A stretch of DNA of 64,000 nucleotides from NCBI RefSeq assembly GCF_013033965.1, contig NZ_WQFE01000006.1:62001-126000 (forward strand), given 5' to 3'. Positions 35,275 to 43,469 of this stretch are shown in pieces. A program made the position numbers and the translations under genes. Every line of letters starts with the position of its first letter. The first letter of the stretch is position 1. The notes beneath the pieces were generated by a model. The model made no database searches. It saw nothing but the letters and a program-made list of their open reading frames with translations, and was not told the DNA's origin. This DNA is from Ruegeria atlantica. GTDB lineage: Bacteria; Pseudomonadota; Alphaproteobacteria; Rhodobacterales; Rhodobacteraceae.

Positions 35275-35976
35275 CTAGACGGCAAGATAGGTGTTTGAAA
35301 TTTCAGGGTTTCCGTCTAGGTCTGCGAAACTGCCTTCGAACCGCATTTCCCCTTTTTCGATTATATAAGCCCGATCCGACACGATACGTGCGAAATGCAG
35401 GTTCTGCTCACTGATCAACACTGACAAGCCTTCTCTTTTCAGTTCCGCAATAACGCGAGCCATCTGTTCGACAATGACCGGAGCAATCCCCTCCGATGGC
35501 TCATCCAACAGAACCAGCTTCGGATTACCCATCAACGTGCGGGCGATGGTCAGCATCTGCTGTTCCCCACCCGACAGTTGTTTGCCCAGGTTTTTGCGGC
35601 GTTCGGCCAGATTGGGAAACAGCTCAAACAGGTGTTTCTGGGTCCATTCGGGCGCATCCGGACGCGCTTCTCGACGCCCGACCTCAAGGTTCTCTTCGAT
35701 GGTCAGATCTCCGAAAATCCGGCGGTCTTCGGGGACGTAGCCCATACCAAGGCGGCAGATCGCATGCGGGGTATTCCCCCGAATCTCATTTTCTGCATAG
35801 CGGATGGTGCCATCAATGTGGCGCACCAATCCCATAATGGACTTCATGGTGGTTGATTTGCCCGCGCCGTTTCGGCCCATCAGCGCAACCACTTCGTTTT
35901 CACCGACGCTCAGCGAAACACCGTTTAGGATTTGCGCGCGGCCGTACCAAGCCCCGAGGTTTGTGACATCAAGCAT
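35275..35976 (-). CDS. livF: branched-chain-type ABC transporter ATP-binding protein (LivF-like), system 1
   Basis: A 233-residue LivF-type ATPase. Walker A is GRNGAGKST, the Q-loop region is GYVPEDRRIFGDLT, the signature is LSGGEQQML and Walker B is LVLLDEPSEGIAP. The ATG at 35976 overlaps the livG stop; an ATG six codons earlier is the alternative. It works with LivG at 35969, the fused permease at 36739 and the binding protein at 38651. Unlike its counterpart in system 2, its Walker A lysine is intact. Confidence 0.92.
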   Translation of the reverse strand: MLDVTNLGAWYGRAQILNGVSLSVGENEVVALMGRNGAGKSTTMKSIMGLVRHIDGTIRYAENEIRGNTPHAICRLGMGYVPEDRRIFGDLTIEENLEVGRREARPDAPEWTQKHLFELFPNLAERRKNLGKQLSGGEQQMLTIARTLMGNPKLVLLDEPSEGIAPVIVEQMARVIAELKREGLSVLISEQNLHFARIVSDRAYIIEKGEMRFEGSFADLDGNPEISNTYLAV

Positions 35977-36742
35977 GCGCGCTCTCCGCTTCAAAAACTG
36001 AACCGCCGCCCAGATATACCTCTTGGACCAATGGGTTGGTACGGATTTCCGATCCGGTGCCTTCGGCGATCAACTCACCCCGGTTCAGGACCAGAATGCG
36101 ATGGGCATGGGCAAACACCACATCCATGTCGTGCTCGGTAAACACCACGCTCACGCCCCCTTTGGCCACGATCTCAGCAGTCAGCGCCATCAGGGCGAGC
36201 CGCTCGGATGGAGCCATGCCGGCGGTTGGTTCGTCCATCAACAGCAGGGCAGGTTCATGGGCCAATGCAATCGCCAGTTCCAGCCGTTTGAGATCACCAT
36301 ATGCGAGTTCTGAACAGGCCCGACCGGCCTGATCCTGCATCGAGACCAATTCCAATAGCGCCATCGCTTCGTCCACGTACAGCCGCGTCGCGCGTGAAAA
36401 CAGATCGTACACCCGCCGATGATGCGAGATCAGCGCCATCTGGACGTTTTCGACAACAGTCATCGACAGGAATGTCGCCGTAATCTGGAATGTTCTGCCA
36501 ACGCCCATGCGCCAGATCTTGCGTGGAGGATGGCCGATCAGGGCCTGACCACGCAAGGATACTGAGCCTGCATTTGGTTTCAGGTAGCCATTCAGCATGT
36601 TGAAACACGTGGTTTTGCCCGCGCCGTTCGGACCTATTAGGGCAAGGAATTCCCCTTCCTTCAGATCGAAATGAACATCCTTCACGGCCTGCACGCCGCC
36701 GAATGATTTGGACAGGTTGCGGACTTCGAGAACGTTAGTCAT
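35969..36742 (-). CDS. livG: branched-chain-type ABC transporter ATP-binding protein (LivG-like), system 1
   Basis: A 257-residue LivG-type ATPase with Walker A GPNGAGKTT, the family-specific GVGRTFQIT, the signature-region SELAYGDLKRLELAIAL and Walker B LLLMDEPTAGM. The switch histidine is in FTEHDMDVV. The start overlaps the permease stop (ATGA). The transporter genes belong to the same minus-strand series as the hydroxylase and the 6-hydroxynicotinate reductase-like gene, so the importer probably brings in the pathway substrate, possibly an aromatic or heterocyclic acid. Confidence 0.92.
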   Translation of the reverse strand: MTNVLEVRNLSKSFGGVQAVKDVHFDLKEGEFLALIGPNGAGKTTCFNMLNGYLKPNAGSVSLRGQALIGHPPRKIWRMGVGRTFQITATFLSMTVVENVQMALISHHRRVYDLFSRATRLYVDEAMALLELVSMQDQAGRACSELAYGDLKRLELAIALAHEPALLLMDEPTAGMAPSERLALMALTAEIVAKGGVSVVFTEHDMDVVFAHAHRILVLNRGELIAEGTGSEIRTNPLVQEVYLGGGSVFEAESAHA

Positions 36743-38583
36743 GCCCGGCCTCCTTTCAGGCCACGCAACAGGCGTTGAATGCCGCCTGCAATACCGTCCG
36801 GTGCCAGCAGGACGACGATCAGAATGATCGCTCCGAAGATAAAGCGCCAGTAGTCCAGCCGTGTGACCCAGTCTTCAATCAGGACAAATGCTCCGGCCCC
36901 AAGGATTGGTCCGGCAAGCGCATGAATGCCCCCAAGCAGAACCATGATGAGCCCATCAATACTAAGCGCGATGCCGAGAGTGTCGGGGAACACGCTACCT
37001 TTGGAAAAGGCGAATACTACCCCTGCAAGACCAGCAAAGCCGCCCGCCAAAACAAAGCCCATCCATTGATGAAACCGGGTGTCGATGCCGATAGCTTCGG
37101 CCCGGGTCTGGCTGTCACGTATGCCACGCAGAATATATCCGAACGGAGAAAACGCAGCGCGGCGCAGTGCCCATATTCCTCCGATACAAAAGACGAAAGC
37201 GATGTAGAAGTAGACTTTGTCCGCGCTGGCCCATTTGGCTGGCCAGACACCTAAGATGCCGTCATCGCCGCCAGTGAATTCCTGCCATTGAAATGTGACA
37301 CCCCACAGGATCTGGGCTGCTGCCAGGGTCAGCATGGCAAGGTAAACGCCGGACAACCGTACGCAGAACCAACCAAAGAACAGGGCCGCCAGCACCGCGC
37401 AAACTGGTCCGAAGATCATCGCTGGGATCATGCCAAACCCAAGGAACTTGACCGCCATTGCGGCCCCGTAAGCTCCGACTCCGAAGTAAGCGGCATGTCC
37501 GAAACTGACCATGCCTCCAACGCCCATCATGAAATGTAGCGATACGGCGAACAGGGTCGCGACCATGACATCCACCATCAGAACCGTGGTGAAGTCAGCG
37601 GTGAATACGGGGCTGATTGCGAGAACAAGTAAAGCAGCCATCAGAACCATTGCCGATTTCTGATCCATCAGCGCCAGTGGTTGGTCTGGCTCTTCGGGTG
37701 CTCCTTTTTCGCTGCCTGGTTTGCCGAACAAGCCATGAGGGCGGAAGATCAGGACGATCGCCATGATGACGAAGGGCAACACGATTGAGATCTGCGGGAA
37801 GATCAGGATCGCAAAGGCATTCAGGACCGAGATCAGGACCGCAGCGACGAACGCGCCGGATACGCTGCCCATACCGCCAATGACGACGACGACGAATGCC
37901 TCGCCGATGATGGAAAGGTCCATCTGCAGCGATACTGCCTCGCGTGGGATTTGCAGCGCACCTCCCAGTCCCGCCAGGAACGAGCCGAGCACGAAGGCGG
38001 CCGAAAACAACCAGGCCTGATTGACGCCAAGCGCTCCGACCATCTCGCGGTCTTGCGTGGCGGCCCGAACCAGAACACCCCAGCGAGTTTTGTGAAACAG
38101 CAGCCAGATGGCCAATAGAACAACGGGTCCGATGGCGATCAAGGCGAGGTCATATTCGGGAATTGGCTCTCCCATTATGCGAACCGCGCTGTTCAGACCC
38201 GGAGCGCGGGGACCTAAAAGGTCCTCAGCGCCCCAAATTGCCAGCGTGGCATCCTGAAAAATTAAAACAACGCCAAAAGTTGCGACCAGTTGGAACAGCT
38301 CAGGGGCGTGGTAGATGCGCCGTAGGATAGTCAGCTCGATCACGAGACCGATCATCCCGACGACCATCGCAGCCAAAAGGACGCTTACCCAGAACCCGAA
38401 AATGCTGCCGCTCCAGAGTGAAACCAGCGTGTAGGCGATGTATGCGCCCACCATATAGAACGAGCCATGCGCAAAGTTCACGATCCGGGTCACGCCAAAA
38501 ATGATCGAAAGCCCGGATGCGATCAGAAACAGCGAAGATGCGTTCGCCAGTCCAGTCAGTAGCTGTGCAAAATAGAACCCCAT
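36739..38583 (-). CDS. fused LivH-LivM permease, system 1
   Basis: A 614-residue polytopic membrane protein joining both Liv-type permeases. The LivH half is residues 1-300 (LFLIASGLSIIFGVTRIVNFAHGSFYM; QIPREAVSLQMDLSIIGEAFVVVVIGGMGSVSG). A short charged linker rich in K, E and P follows (GKPGSEKGAPEEPDQP). The LivM half is 310-614 (LHFMMGVGGMVSFGHAAYFGVGAYGA; ILRGIRDSQTRAEAIGID; ILGAGAFVLIED). System 2 in this window has the two as separate genes. The gene is separated from the binding-protein gene by an interval with a strong stem-loop. Confidence 0.93.
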   Translation of the reverse strand: MGFYFAQLLTGLANASSLFLIASGLSIIFGVTRIVNFAHGSFYMVGAYIAYTLVSLWSGSIFGFWVSVLLAAMVVGMIGLVIELTILRRIYHAPELFQLVATFGVVLIFQDATLAIWGAEDLLGPRAPGLNSAVRIMGEPIPEYDLALIAIGPVVLLAIWLLFHKTRWGVLVRAATQDREMVGALGVNQAWLFSAAFVLGSFLAGLGGALQIPREAVSLQMDLSIIGEAFVVVVIGGMGSVSGAFVAAVLISVLNAFAILIFPQISIVLPFVIMAIVLIFRPHGLFGKPGSEKGAPEEPDQPLALMDQKSAMVLMAALLVLAISPVFTADFTTVLMVDVMVATLFAVSLHFMMGVGGMVSFGHAAYFGVGAYGAAMAVKFLGFGMIPAMIFGPVCAVLAALFFGWFCVRLSGVYLAMLTLAAAQILWGVTFQWQEFTGGDDGILGVWPAKWASADKVYFYIAFVFCIGGIWALRRAAFSPFGYILRGIRDSQTRAEAIGIDTRFHQWMGFVLAGGFAGLAGVVFAFSKGSVFPDTLGIALSIDGLIMVLLGGIHALAGPILGAGAFVLIEDWVTRLDYWRFIFGAIILIVVLLAPDGIAGGIQRLLRGLKGGRA

Positions 38584-38618
38584 CGGGCCACCGTCCCTTG
38601 TTTGTGTTCTTTTTGTGG

Positions 38619-38641
38619 GGCGGGGCGGTCACCGCCCCGCC
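38619..38641 (-). terminator. GC-rich intercistronic stem-loop between binding protein and permease genes
   Basis: A 10-bp perfect stem (GGCGGGGCGG with CCGCCCCGCC) closes a 3-base loop and sits between the binding-protein stop and the permease start. In the transcript it is followed by CCACAAAAAG, not a U-run. It should act as a 3' stabiliser or partial terminator giving more binding protein than permease, as is common in such operons. Confidence 0.7.
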
Positions 38642-38650
38642 AAAGCCGAC

Positions 38651-39865
38651 TTATTCGGTTGGGCGCAATGCTGCTGCGTCGTCTTCGCTGGGCAGGTAAT
38701 CCGCACCATCCGCGTAGGCCCAGTCAACCATGGACGGTTTGCCGTCGACCATGCCGGTCTTGCCAACATAAGCTCCCATCGTGGACTGGTGATCCGCTGC
38801 GCGGAAGGTGAAGGGGCCGGTCGGGCTGCTTTCGACGATCAGACCCTCCATCGCGGTCAGCAGCGCGTCGGTGTCTGTAGATCCGGCCTTTTCCAACGCT
38901 GCAGCGATGGCGAGGATCGAGTTGTAGCCGACGATCGAACCGGTTTTGGGCGCTTCGCCGAACTTCTCCATATAGGCATCAGCAAAGGCCTTGTGCTCAT
39001 CCGTTTCGATGTCGGTGGATGGATAGCCGGTGACGATCCAGCCCGTGGGTGCCTCTGCTCCCAGAGGGTCGAGATACTCGGGTTCGCCAGTTAGCAAAGA
39101 CGCCACATCGCGGTCCTCGAACAGGAAGCGCAGCGAACCTTCGCGCACGAATTTGGCCAGATCACCACCAAAGGTCACGTTGTAGATGGCATCTGGCTTC
39201 GCAGCCTCAAGCGCGCGGACGGTAGAACCCGCGTCGATTTTGAAGACCGGCGGCCACTGTTCTTCGACAAACTCGACATCCGGGCGCAGTTTGGTCAGTT
39301 CCGCTTTGAAGGCTTTCACCGCATCCTGCCCGTAAGCGTAGTTTGGCGCGACCGTGGCCCATTTCACAGCGTCCAGTTTTGCAGCCTGCTCGGCCAGCAT
39401 TGCGGCCTGCATGTGCGTGGAGGGACGTAGGCGATAGGTGTATTTGTTACCCTTGGACCAGACAATGGCATCAGACAAAGGCTCGGAGGCGAGGAACAGA
39501 ACTTCCTTCTGCTTGGCGAAGTCGGAAACGGCCAGGCCGATATTGGACAGGAAAGTGCCAAAGATCAGAACGGCGCCGTCTTTTGAGACCAGCTCTTCGG
39601 CAATACGGATCGCTGTTGCCGGATCGCCGGTGTCGTCGCGGCTGATCACCTCAAGCTGCTTGCCGTCGATCCCGCCTGCGGCGTTGATCTGTTCGACCGC
39701 CAATTGCCAACCCTTCTTGTAGGGCTCTGTAAAAGCGGGCAGGCGAGTATAACTGTTAACCTCACCCAACACGATTGTGTCCTGTGCCAGGCTGATCCCA
39801 GTCGTCAAACCGGTGAGGGGCATCGCAGCAAGCGCGCCCAGTACCGTGCGTCTGATCAGGTTCAT
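38651..39865 (-). CDS. branched-chain-type ABC transporter substrate-binding protein, system 1
   Basis: A 404-residue periplasmic binding protein of the LivK/amide-urea-type family (type I fold). The signal peptide is MNLIRRTVLGALAAMPLTGLTTGISLAQD, with an RR pair that could also suit Tat. The mature protein begins TIVLGEVNSYTRLPAFTEPYKKGWQLAVEQINAAGGIDG, and VISRDDTGDPATAIRIAEELVSKD is diagnostic. The start at 39865 follows GGGAGGA. The ligand is unknown; family members bind amino acids, amides, urea, aromatic and heterocyclic acids. Confidence 0.9.
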   Translation of the reverse strand: MNLIRRTVLGALAAMPLTGLTTGISLAQDTIVLGEVNSYTRLPAFTEPYKKGWQLAVEQINAAGGIDGKQLEVISRDDTGDPATAIRIAEELVSKDGAVLIFGTFLSNIGLAVSDFAKQKEVLFLASEPLSDAIVWSKGNKYTYRLRPSTHMQAAMLAEQAAKLDAVKWATVAPNYAYGQDAVKAFKAELTKLRPDVEFVEEQWPPVFKIDAGSTVRALEAAKPDAIYNVTFGGDLAKFVREGSLRFLFEDRDVASLLTGEPEYLDPLGAEAPTGWIVTGYPSTDIETDEHKAFADAYMEKFGEAPKTGSIVGYNSILAIAAALEKAGSTDTDALLTAMEGLIVESSPTGPFTFRAADHQSTMGAYVGKTGMVDGKPSMVDWAYADGADYLPSEDDAAALRPTE

Positions 39866-39953
39866 TTCAAAATCCTCCCAATGATCATTGTTCACGGCCA
39901 GTTATCCCGGCTTCTTAATGTGTTGTCAGCCCTAAAGAGCGTAACTGCTACAT

Positions 39954-40535
39954 TCAGCGCAGCCCGTCTTTGCCTTCTGCCTCCTCATTCGTCAGCCCAC
40001 CTACACGTGGCAGTGGTCGTCCGCTGTCGGTGACGGCTACGGCAACCATGATTTCGTTTGCGCGGGGGGCGTCGTTTAGTTGCACCTCAATCCCGTCGAA
40101 GTGGCTGCGGACATAAGCCGCGTCCTTGTGGCCCAAGGGCACGTCCAGAACTTGGCCGGGGCTGCCCATCTTCTTGGACGAGGGCACAAGCGCAGCGCCT
40201 TTTTCGACCTCTTTGCGCAACGGCGCGCCAAGCTTGGGGTGCAGGATCGCGGCGGCATGTTCCAGCTCACCATTTTCGCCCACCATCGCCGATTTGCCAT
40301 AGCTTTCGGCCTGTTCCGGCGTGATGTTAAGGGCCTCGACACAGCGACGGCCCAGTAGGGTACCCAGTTCTGCGCCGGTCTCCATCAAGGGGGTCAGATC
40401 CTCGACATATTGCCCGGCAAACGGATTTTCGATGACGGCCACGGCCACCGCTTTGCGTGTGGCAGGCGCGATCGCACGGCCCGCCTCGATATGGGTTTCC
40501 TCGACGTTGACTGCAATCTTCCGGATCTTTGTCAT
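39954..40535 (-). CDS. AA_synth (DUF1185) family protein, copy 2
   Basis: A 193-residue protein of the 'amino acid synthesis' family (formerly DUF1185). Known structures show a chorismate-mutase-like fold variant, and no function is proven. It shares with copy 1 the motifs VAVIENPFAGQY, LIDLMG-like region, YGKSAMVGENGELEHAAAILHP, LVPSSKKMGSPGQVLDVPLGHKDAAYVRSHFDGIEVQLNDAPRANEIMVAVAVTDSGRP and the end EGKDGLR. The start overlaps the stop of copy 1 (ATGA). A tandem pair between the reductase block and the importer suggests a heteromeric enzyme or binding protein acting on the heterocycle intermediate. Confidence 0.88.
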   Translation of the reverse strand: MTKIRKIAVNVEETHIEAGRAIAPATRKAVAVAVIENPFAGQYVEDLTPLMETGAELGTLLGRRCVEALNITPEQAESYGKSAMVGENGELEHAAAILHPKLGAPLRKEVEKGAALVPSSKKMGSPGQVLDVPLGHKDAAYVRSHFDGIEVQLNDAPRANEIMVAVAVTDSGRPLPRVGGLTNEEAEGKDGLR

Positions 40536-41113
40536 CTTAGGCCGTCCTCTCCTTTGATGTCCCAGGCTTCAAGCCCGCCCGAGCGCGAATGGACCCGCGG
40601 TCCGGTTGTCATGACCAGCGAAAAAGCCAGCTCGCCCGCCCGAGGGGCGTCATTGCAGCCGACTTCCATACTGTCGAAGTGGCTGCGCACGTATGAGGCG
40701 TTGATATGTGTGATCGGTACATCCAGTCGCGCACCCACACCGCCGACTTTCTTGGACGACGGCACAATCGCGTTAGCAGTGCCCAGCAACTGACGCATCG
40801 CGTAGCCGCCAGGGGCATGCCACAGCGCGCCGTGTTCTAGTTCACCACCTTCGCCAACCAAGGAACCTTTGCCATAGCCCTGGACGTTTTCCGGACCGCC
40901 CAGCATGTCGATCAGGGCTTGTGCCATTTCCAGACCCAGAGGTTTGAGGTCTTCCATAAAGCCCTGAATTTCGGGTTCGTACCGGCCTGCAAATGGGTTG
41001 GCGATCACGGCCATTGCGGCCACCCGCACCAGCGGCGTGTCGGGCACCGGTCCGCCTTCGTGATAGATTTCTTCAAGCGAAAACAGCTTTTTTCGCAGTT
41101 GAACGTCAGGCAT
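40532..41113 (-). CDS. AA_synth (DUF1185) family protein, copy 1
   Basis: A 193-residue paralogue of the following gene, identical in length. Conserved segments are RVAAMAVIANPFAGRYEPEI, YGKGSLVGEGGELEHGALWH, AIVPSSKKVGGVGARLDVPITHINASYVRSHFDSMEVGCNDAPRAGELAFSLVMTTGPR and the end KGEDGLR. The invariant SSKK, SHFD and NDAPR positions are probably active-site residues. It starts within the last codons of the UPF0280 gene. Function unknown; its steady company with the ApbE-like and 6-hydroxynicotinate reductase-like genes argues for a step in the same pathway. Confidence 0.88.
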   Translation of the reverse strand: MPDVQLRKKLFSLEEIYHEGGPVPDTPLVRVAAMAVIANPFAGRYEPEIQGFMEDLKPLGLEMAQALIDMLGGPENVQGYGKGSLVGEGGELEHGALWHAPGGYAMRQLLGTANAIVPSSKKVGGVGARLDVPITHINASYVRSHFDSMEVGCNDAPRAGELAFSLVMTTGPRVHSRSGGLEAWDIKGEDGLR

Positions 41114-41969
41114 ATTCTGGAACCTTTTGTGTGCTGGAAATCACCAGTTGGGATGCACCCGTCTGGCAGGAGTGAGCGCCAAGAGACAGATGAGCGGCAG
41201 TAATCAAACCGCGCTTCAGCATGGTCTCGGCAGTGTTCAGGCCGTGTGACAGGGCGTCGCGCATGTGTTCGGCAGAGAGTTGACCGACAGAGACCGGGAC
41301 GGGCAGGTCGCCCAGATCGCTGTCATCGTTTAGTTGATTGGCGGGAACGCGCCGGATGGCCGGATGGCCGGGCAGATCGACCGCATTGGCGATCAAAGTA
41401 GCCGCAACATCGGCCATTGCTGCGTTGCTGGCCAGTACTGTCACGCTGTCGGCAATTCCAAGGCTCAAGCTGCGCCCGCCGCGACCCGATGTGGCGATGC
41501 CGCCAATTCCGTCGTTTGCGCGTATGGCAATGCGACCTAGGTCGCGGCTGTCTAGCCCACTCATGGCGATGCGGAATTCTTGACCGGGCTCCAAGTGTAT
41601 AGCTATGTCACCACCATTGTTGACCGACGCGCGGCTCAGCGGCGTGGCGTGTAGCATTGCCGCAAGAACCTCGTCGGCAACGGCTCCGGCAACAGCGGCC
41701 ATGCGGGTCACGAACACATTCGAATGGGGTCGGGCAGCATCATCCATGCGTCGCGCCACCCGTCCATTTGGGTGGGTGGTGTTAGCAGTCAAAGGCGATT
41801 TTAACAGTGCCAGTTCGTCAACCAAATCTTGCAGGATCGTGTCGAACCTTACCCGCGCAGCTTCAAATGCAATATCTCGCGCGCCCTCCGCCTCGACAAT
41901 CAGGTCGATTGGTCCGTGTTGCAGATGCAATCTGCGACCGCACGGCAATATGACAGAGGTGGGTTGCAT
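41106..41969 (-). CDS. UPF0280 (ApbE-like fold) protein
   Basis: A 287-residue UPF0280 protein, a family related to ApbE FAD:protein FMN transferases. Visible are AAVAGAVADEVLAAML, VNNGGDIAIHL (the ApbE-type VNxGGDI motif), GIATSGRGGRSLSLGIADSVTVLASNAAMADVAATLIANAV, and a C-terminal GLITAAHLSLGAHSCQTG. It starts 6 bp after the 6-hydroxynicotinate reductase-like gene and overlaps the first AA_synth gene. In E. barkeri the 6-hydroxynicotinate reductase carries a covalently bound flavin, so a maturation role for this protein (flavin attachment) is an attractive inference. The family itself has no proven activity. Confidence 0.85.
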   Translation of the reverse strand: MQPTSVILPCGRRLHLQHGPIDLIVEAEGARDIAFEAARVRFDTILQDLVDELALLKSPLTANTTHPNGRVARRMDDAARPHSNVFVTRMAAVAGAVADEVLAAMLHATPLSRASVNNGGDIAIHLEPGQEFRIAMSGLDSRDLGRIAIRANDGIGGIATSGRGGRSLSLGIADSVTVLASNAAMADVAATLIANAVDLPGHPAIRRVPANQLNDDSDLGDLPVPVSVGQLSAEHMRDALSHGLNTAETMLKRGLITAAHLSLGAHSCQTGASQLVISSTQKVPEYA

Positions 41970-41975
41970 CTGGCC

Positions 41976-43469
41976 TTATGCCCCTTTCGCCCAGCGATAA
42001 TTTGTCGACGCCATCGGGTCAGGCTGGTTTTCGAACTGATCCACTTTGCGGGCCTCGTCCGAGACGACATCGGCAACTGGCTTGATCTCATCCATGTGTC
42101 CGCCAAGCGTGCCATAGTCGCTGACGCGCATCGTGAATTCGATGGGGGCGACCAGTGCTGGGGTCGGCACGTATCCGAACGATCCGGTGGGCATATCCAG
42201 AACATCAACCATCACAGTGATGCCACCACCCGGCCAGACATAGGCCTCGGCCCCGCCACAGGACACAAAAGTCAGCGAATCCTTGACGGATTTCGTAAGC
42301 CGAACCGGGTTTTCCGTGACGCCTGCCCGCAGGCTGCCGCCCGCGCCGCCCATGAACAGGACCGAGCAGACCGAAGGTTCACAGTTTTCCGCAATCAGCT
42401 CGGCAGACGCTTTCAGCGCCGCAGGGATATCGGCGGGCTGAGGTTTCAGTTCGGCATCCAGTTCAAAATAGCCATACTGCTCACCGGTGGTGGAGACCAT
42501 CAGCAGGCTCATACCTTCACGGGCGTGTTTCGGGTTGAAATCGCCTAGGATCTTCAAGGGGTCTTCAATATCCGTGCCGCCCCAGCCCGTGCCGGGTTCT
42601 GCGACCTGAAAATACCGACCCGGGGTGGAGCGACGGCCATTGATCTTGATGCCGGTGGGCTCGACATCCAGCAGTTTGCCTGCCTGATGCTCGGACAAAA
42701 CGCCGGTGATGTGGTCGTCGACCACAACCACGTCATCCACATGTTCAACCCATTGTTTGGCGAACATCCCAATCGTGGCCGAGCCACAGCCCACCCGCAT
42801 CAGTTTTTCTTCGATCCCGTTGATGACGGGCGCTTTGCCAGCCTGAACCACAACCGTGGTTTCATGGCCTTCGTCGCCAATCACCATCTCGACGGCCTCG
42901 CGATTGCACAGCCGAAGCAATGCATCGCAGGTAATTCGCCCTTCTTTCTTGCTGCCGCCGGTCAGGTGTTCAACACCACCCAATGACAACATCTTGGAGC
43001 CGTATTCCGATGTCATGACGTGCCCGACCGGCTCACCATTGACGCGAACAACATCACGCTCGTGGCCGATATGTCGGTCTGTGTCGATCTTCACCTTGAC
43101 GCCACAATACGAAAAAATCCCCTCGGTCACGACAGTGACCATATCCACGCCCGCCACGTCTTGGCTGACGATAAAAGGCGCGGGTTTGTAGTCGGGGTAG
43201 GTCGTGCCCGCGCCAACGGCGGTCACAAAGGGCCGTCTGCCCTGCACGATATCGCCGTCCCAATCTTCCGGGTCTTTGCCATCCTTCAGAAAGGGGACAA
43301 GCCGTGTGTCTTCTGTGCTTTCGATGATGGTCAGCGCATCCAGACGGACCAGATCGCCACCATGGTTGGCATATCGGTCGCAGGCACCGGCCTTGCCGTC
43401 TGCGATGTAGCACATCACCGGGCAGGCATCGCAGCGAATTTTCTCTGGTGTGGCGCGTTCAGTTGCCAT
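41976..43469 (-). CDS. hnr: 6-hydroxynicotinate reductase-like iron-sulfur flavoprotein
   Basis: A 497-residue homologue of 6-hydroxynicotinate reductase. The Eubacterium enzyme reduces 6-hydroxynicotinate to 1,4,5,6-tetrahydro-6-oxonicotinate with ferredoxin and contains covalent flavin and Fe-S clusters. The N-terminus has a cluster motif with Cys13, Cys16, Cys20 and Cys30. More cysteines follow in SYCGVK, TCDALLRLC, GCGSAT, EPSVCSVLF and VSCGGAEAYVWPGGGITVMVDV. The GCGSAT stretch (residues 227-232) is a conceivable, though imperfect, flavin-acceptor site for an ApbE-like transferase. The ATG overlaps the end of the molybdenum hydroxylase gene. Together with that hydroxylase and the enamidase homologue it defines a reductive ring-opening route. 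Confidence 0.87.
   Translation of the reverse strand: MATERATPEKIRCDACPVMCYIADGKAGACDRYANHGGDLVRLDALTIIESTEDTRLVPFLKDGKDPEDWDGDIVQGRRPFVTAVGAGTTYPDYKPAPFIVSQDVAGVDMVTVVTEGIFSYCGVKVKIDTDRHIGHERDVVRVNGEPVGHVMTSEYGSKMLSLGGVEHLTGGSKKEGRITCDALLRLCNREAVEMVIGDEGHETTVVVQAGKAPVINGIEEKLMRVGCGSATIGMFAKQWVEHVDDVVVVDDHITGVLSEHQAGKLLDVEPTGIKINGRRSTPGRYFQVAEPGTGWGGTDIEDPLKILGDFNPKHAREGMSLLMVSTTGEQYGYFELDAELKPQPADIPAALKASAELIAENCEPSVCSVLFMGGAGGSLRAGVTENPVRLTKSVKDSLTFVSCGGAEAYVWPGGGITVMVDVLDMPTGSFGYVPTPALVAPIEFTMRVSDYGTLGGHMDEIKPVADVVSDEARKVDQFENQPDPMASTNYRWAKGA

Noticed and set aside
39880..39905. AATGATCATTGTTCAC before binding-protein gene 1 as a seventh T box
   Set aside because: Only the right half-site resembles the family and the left arm is wrong; probably chance.
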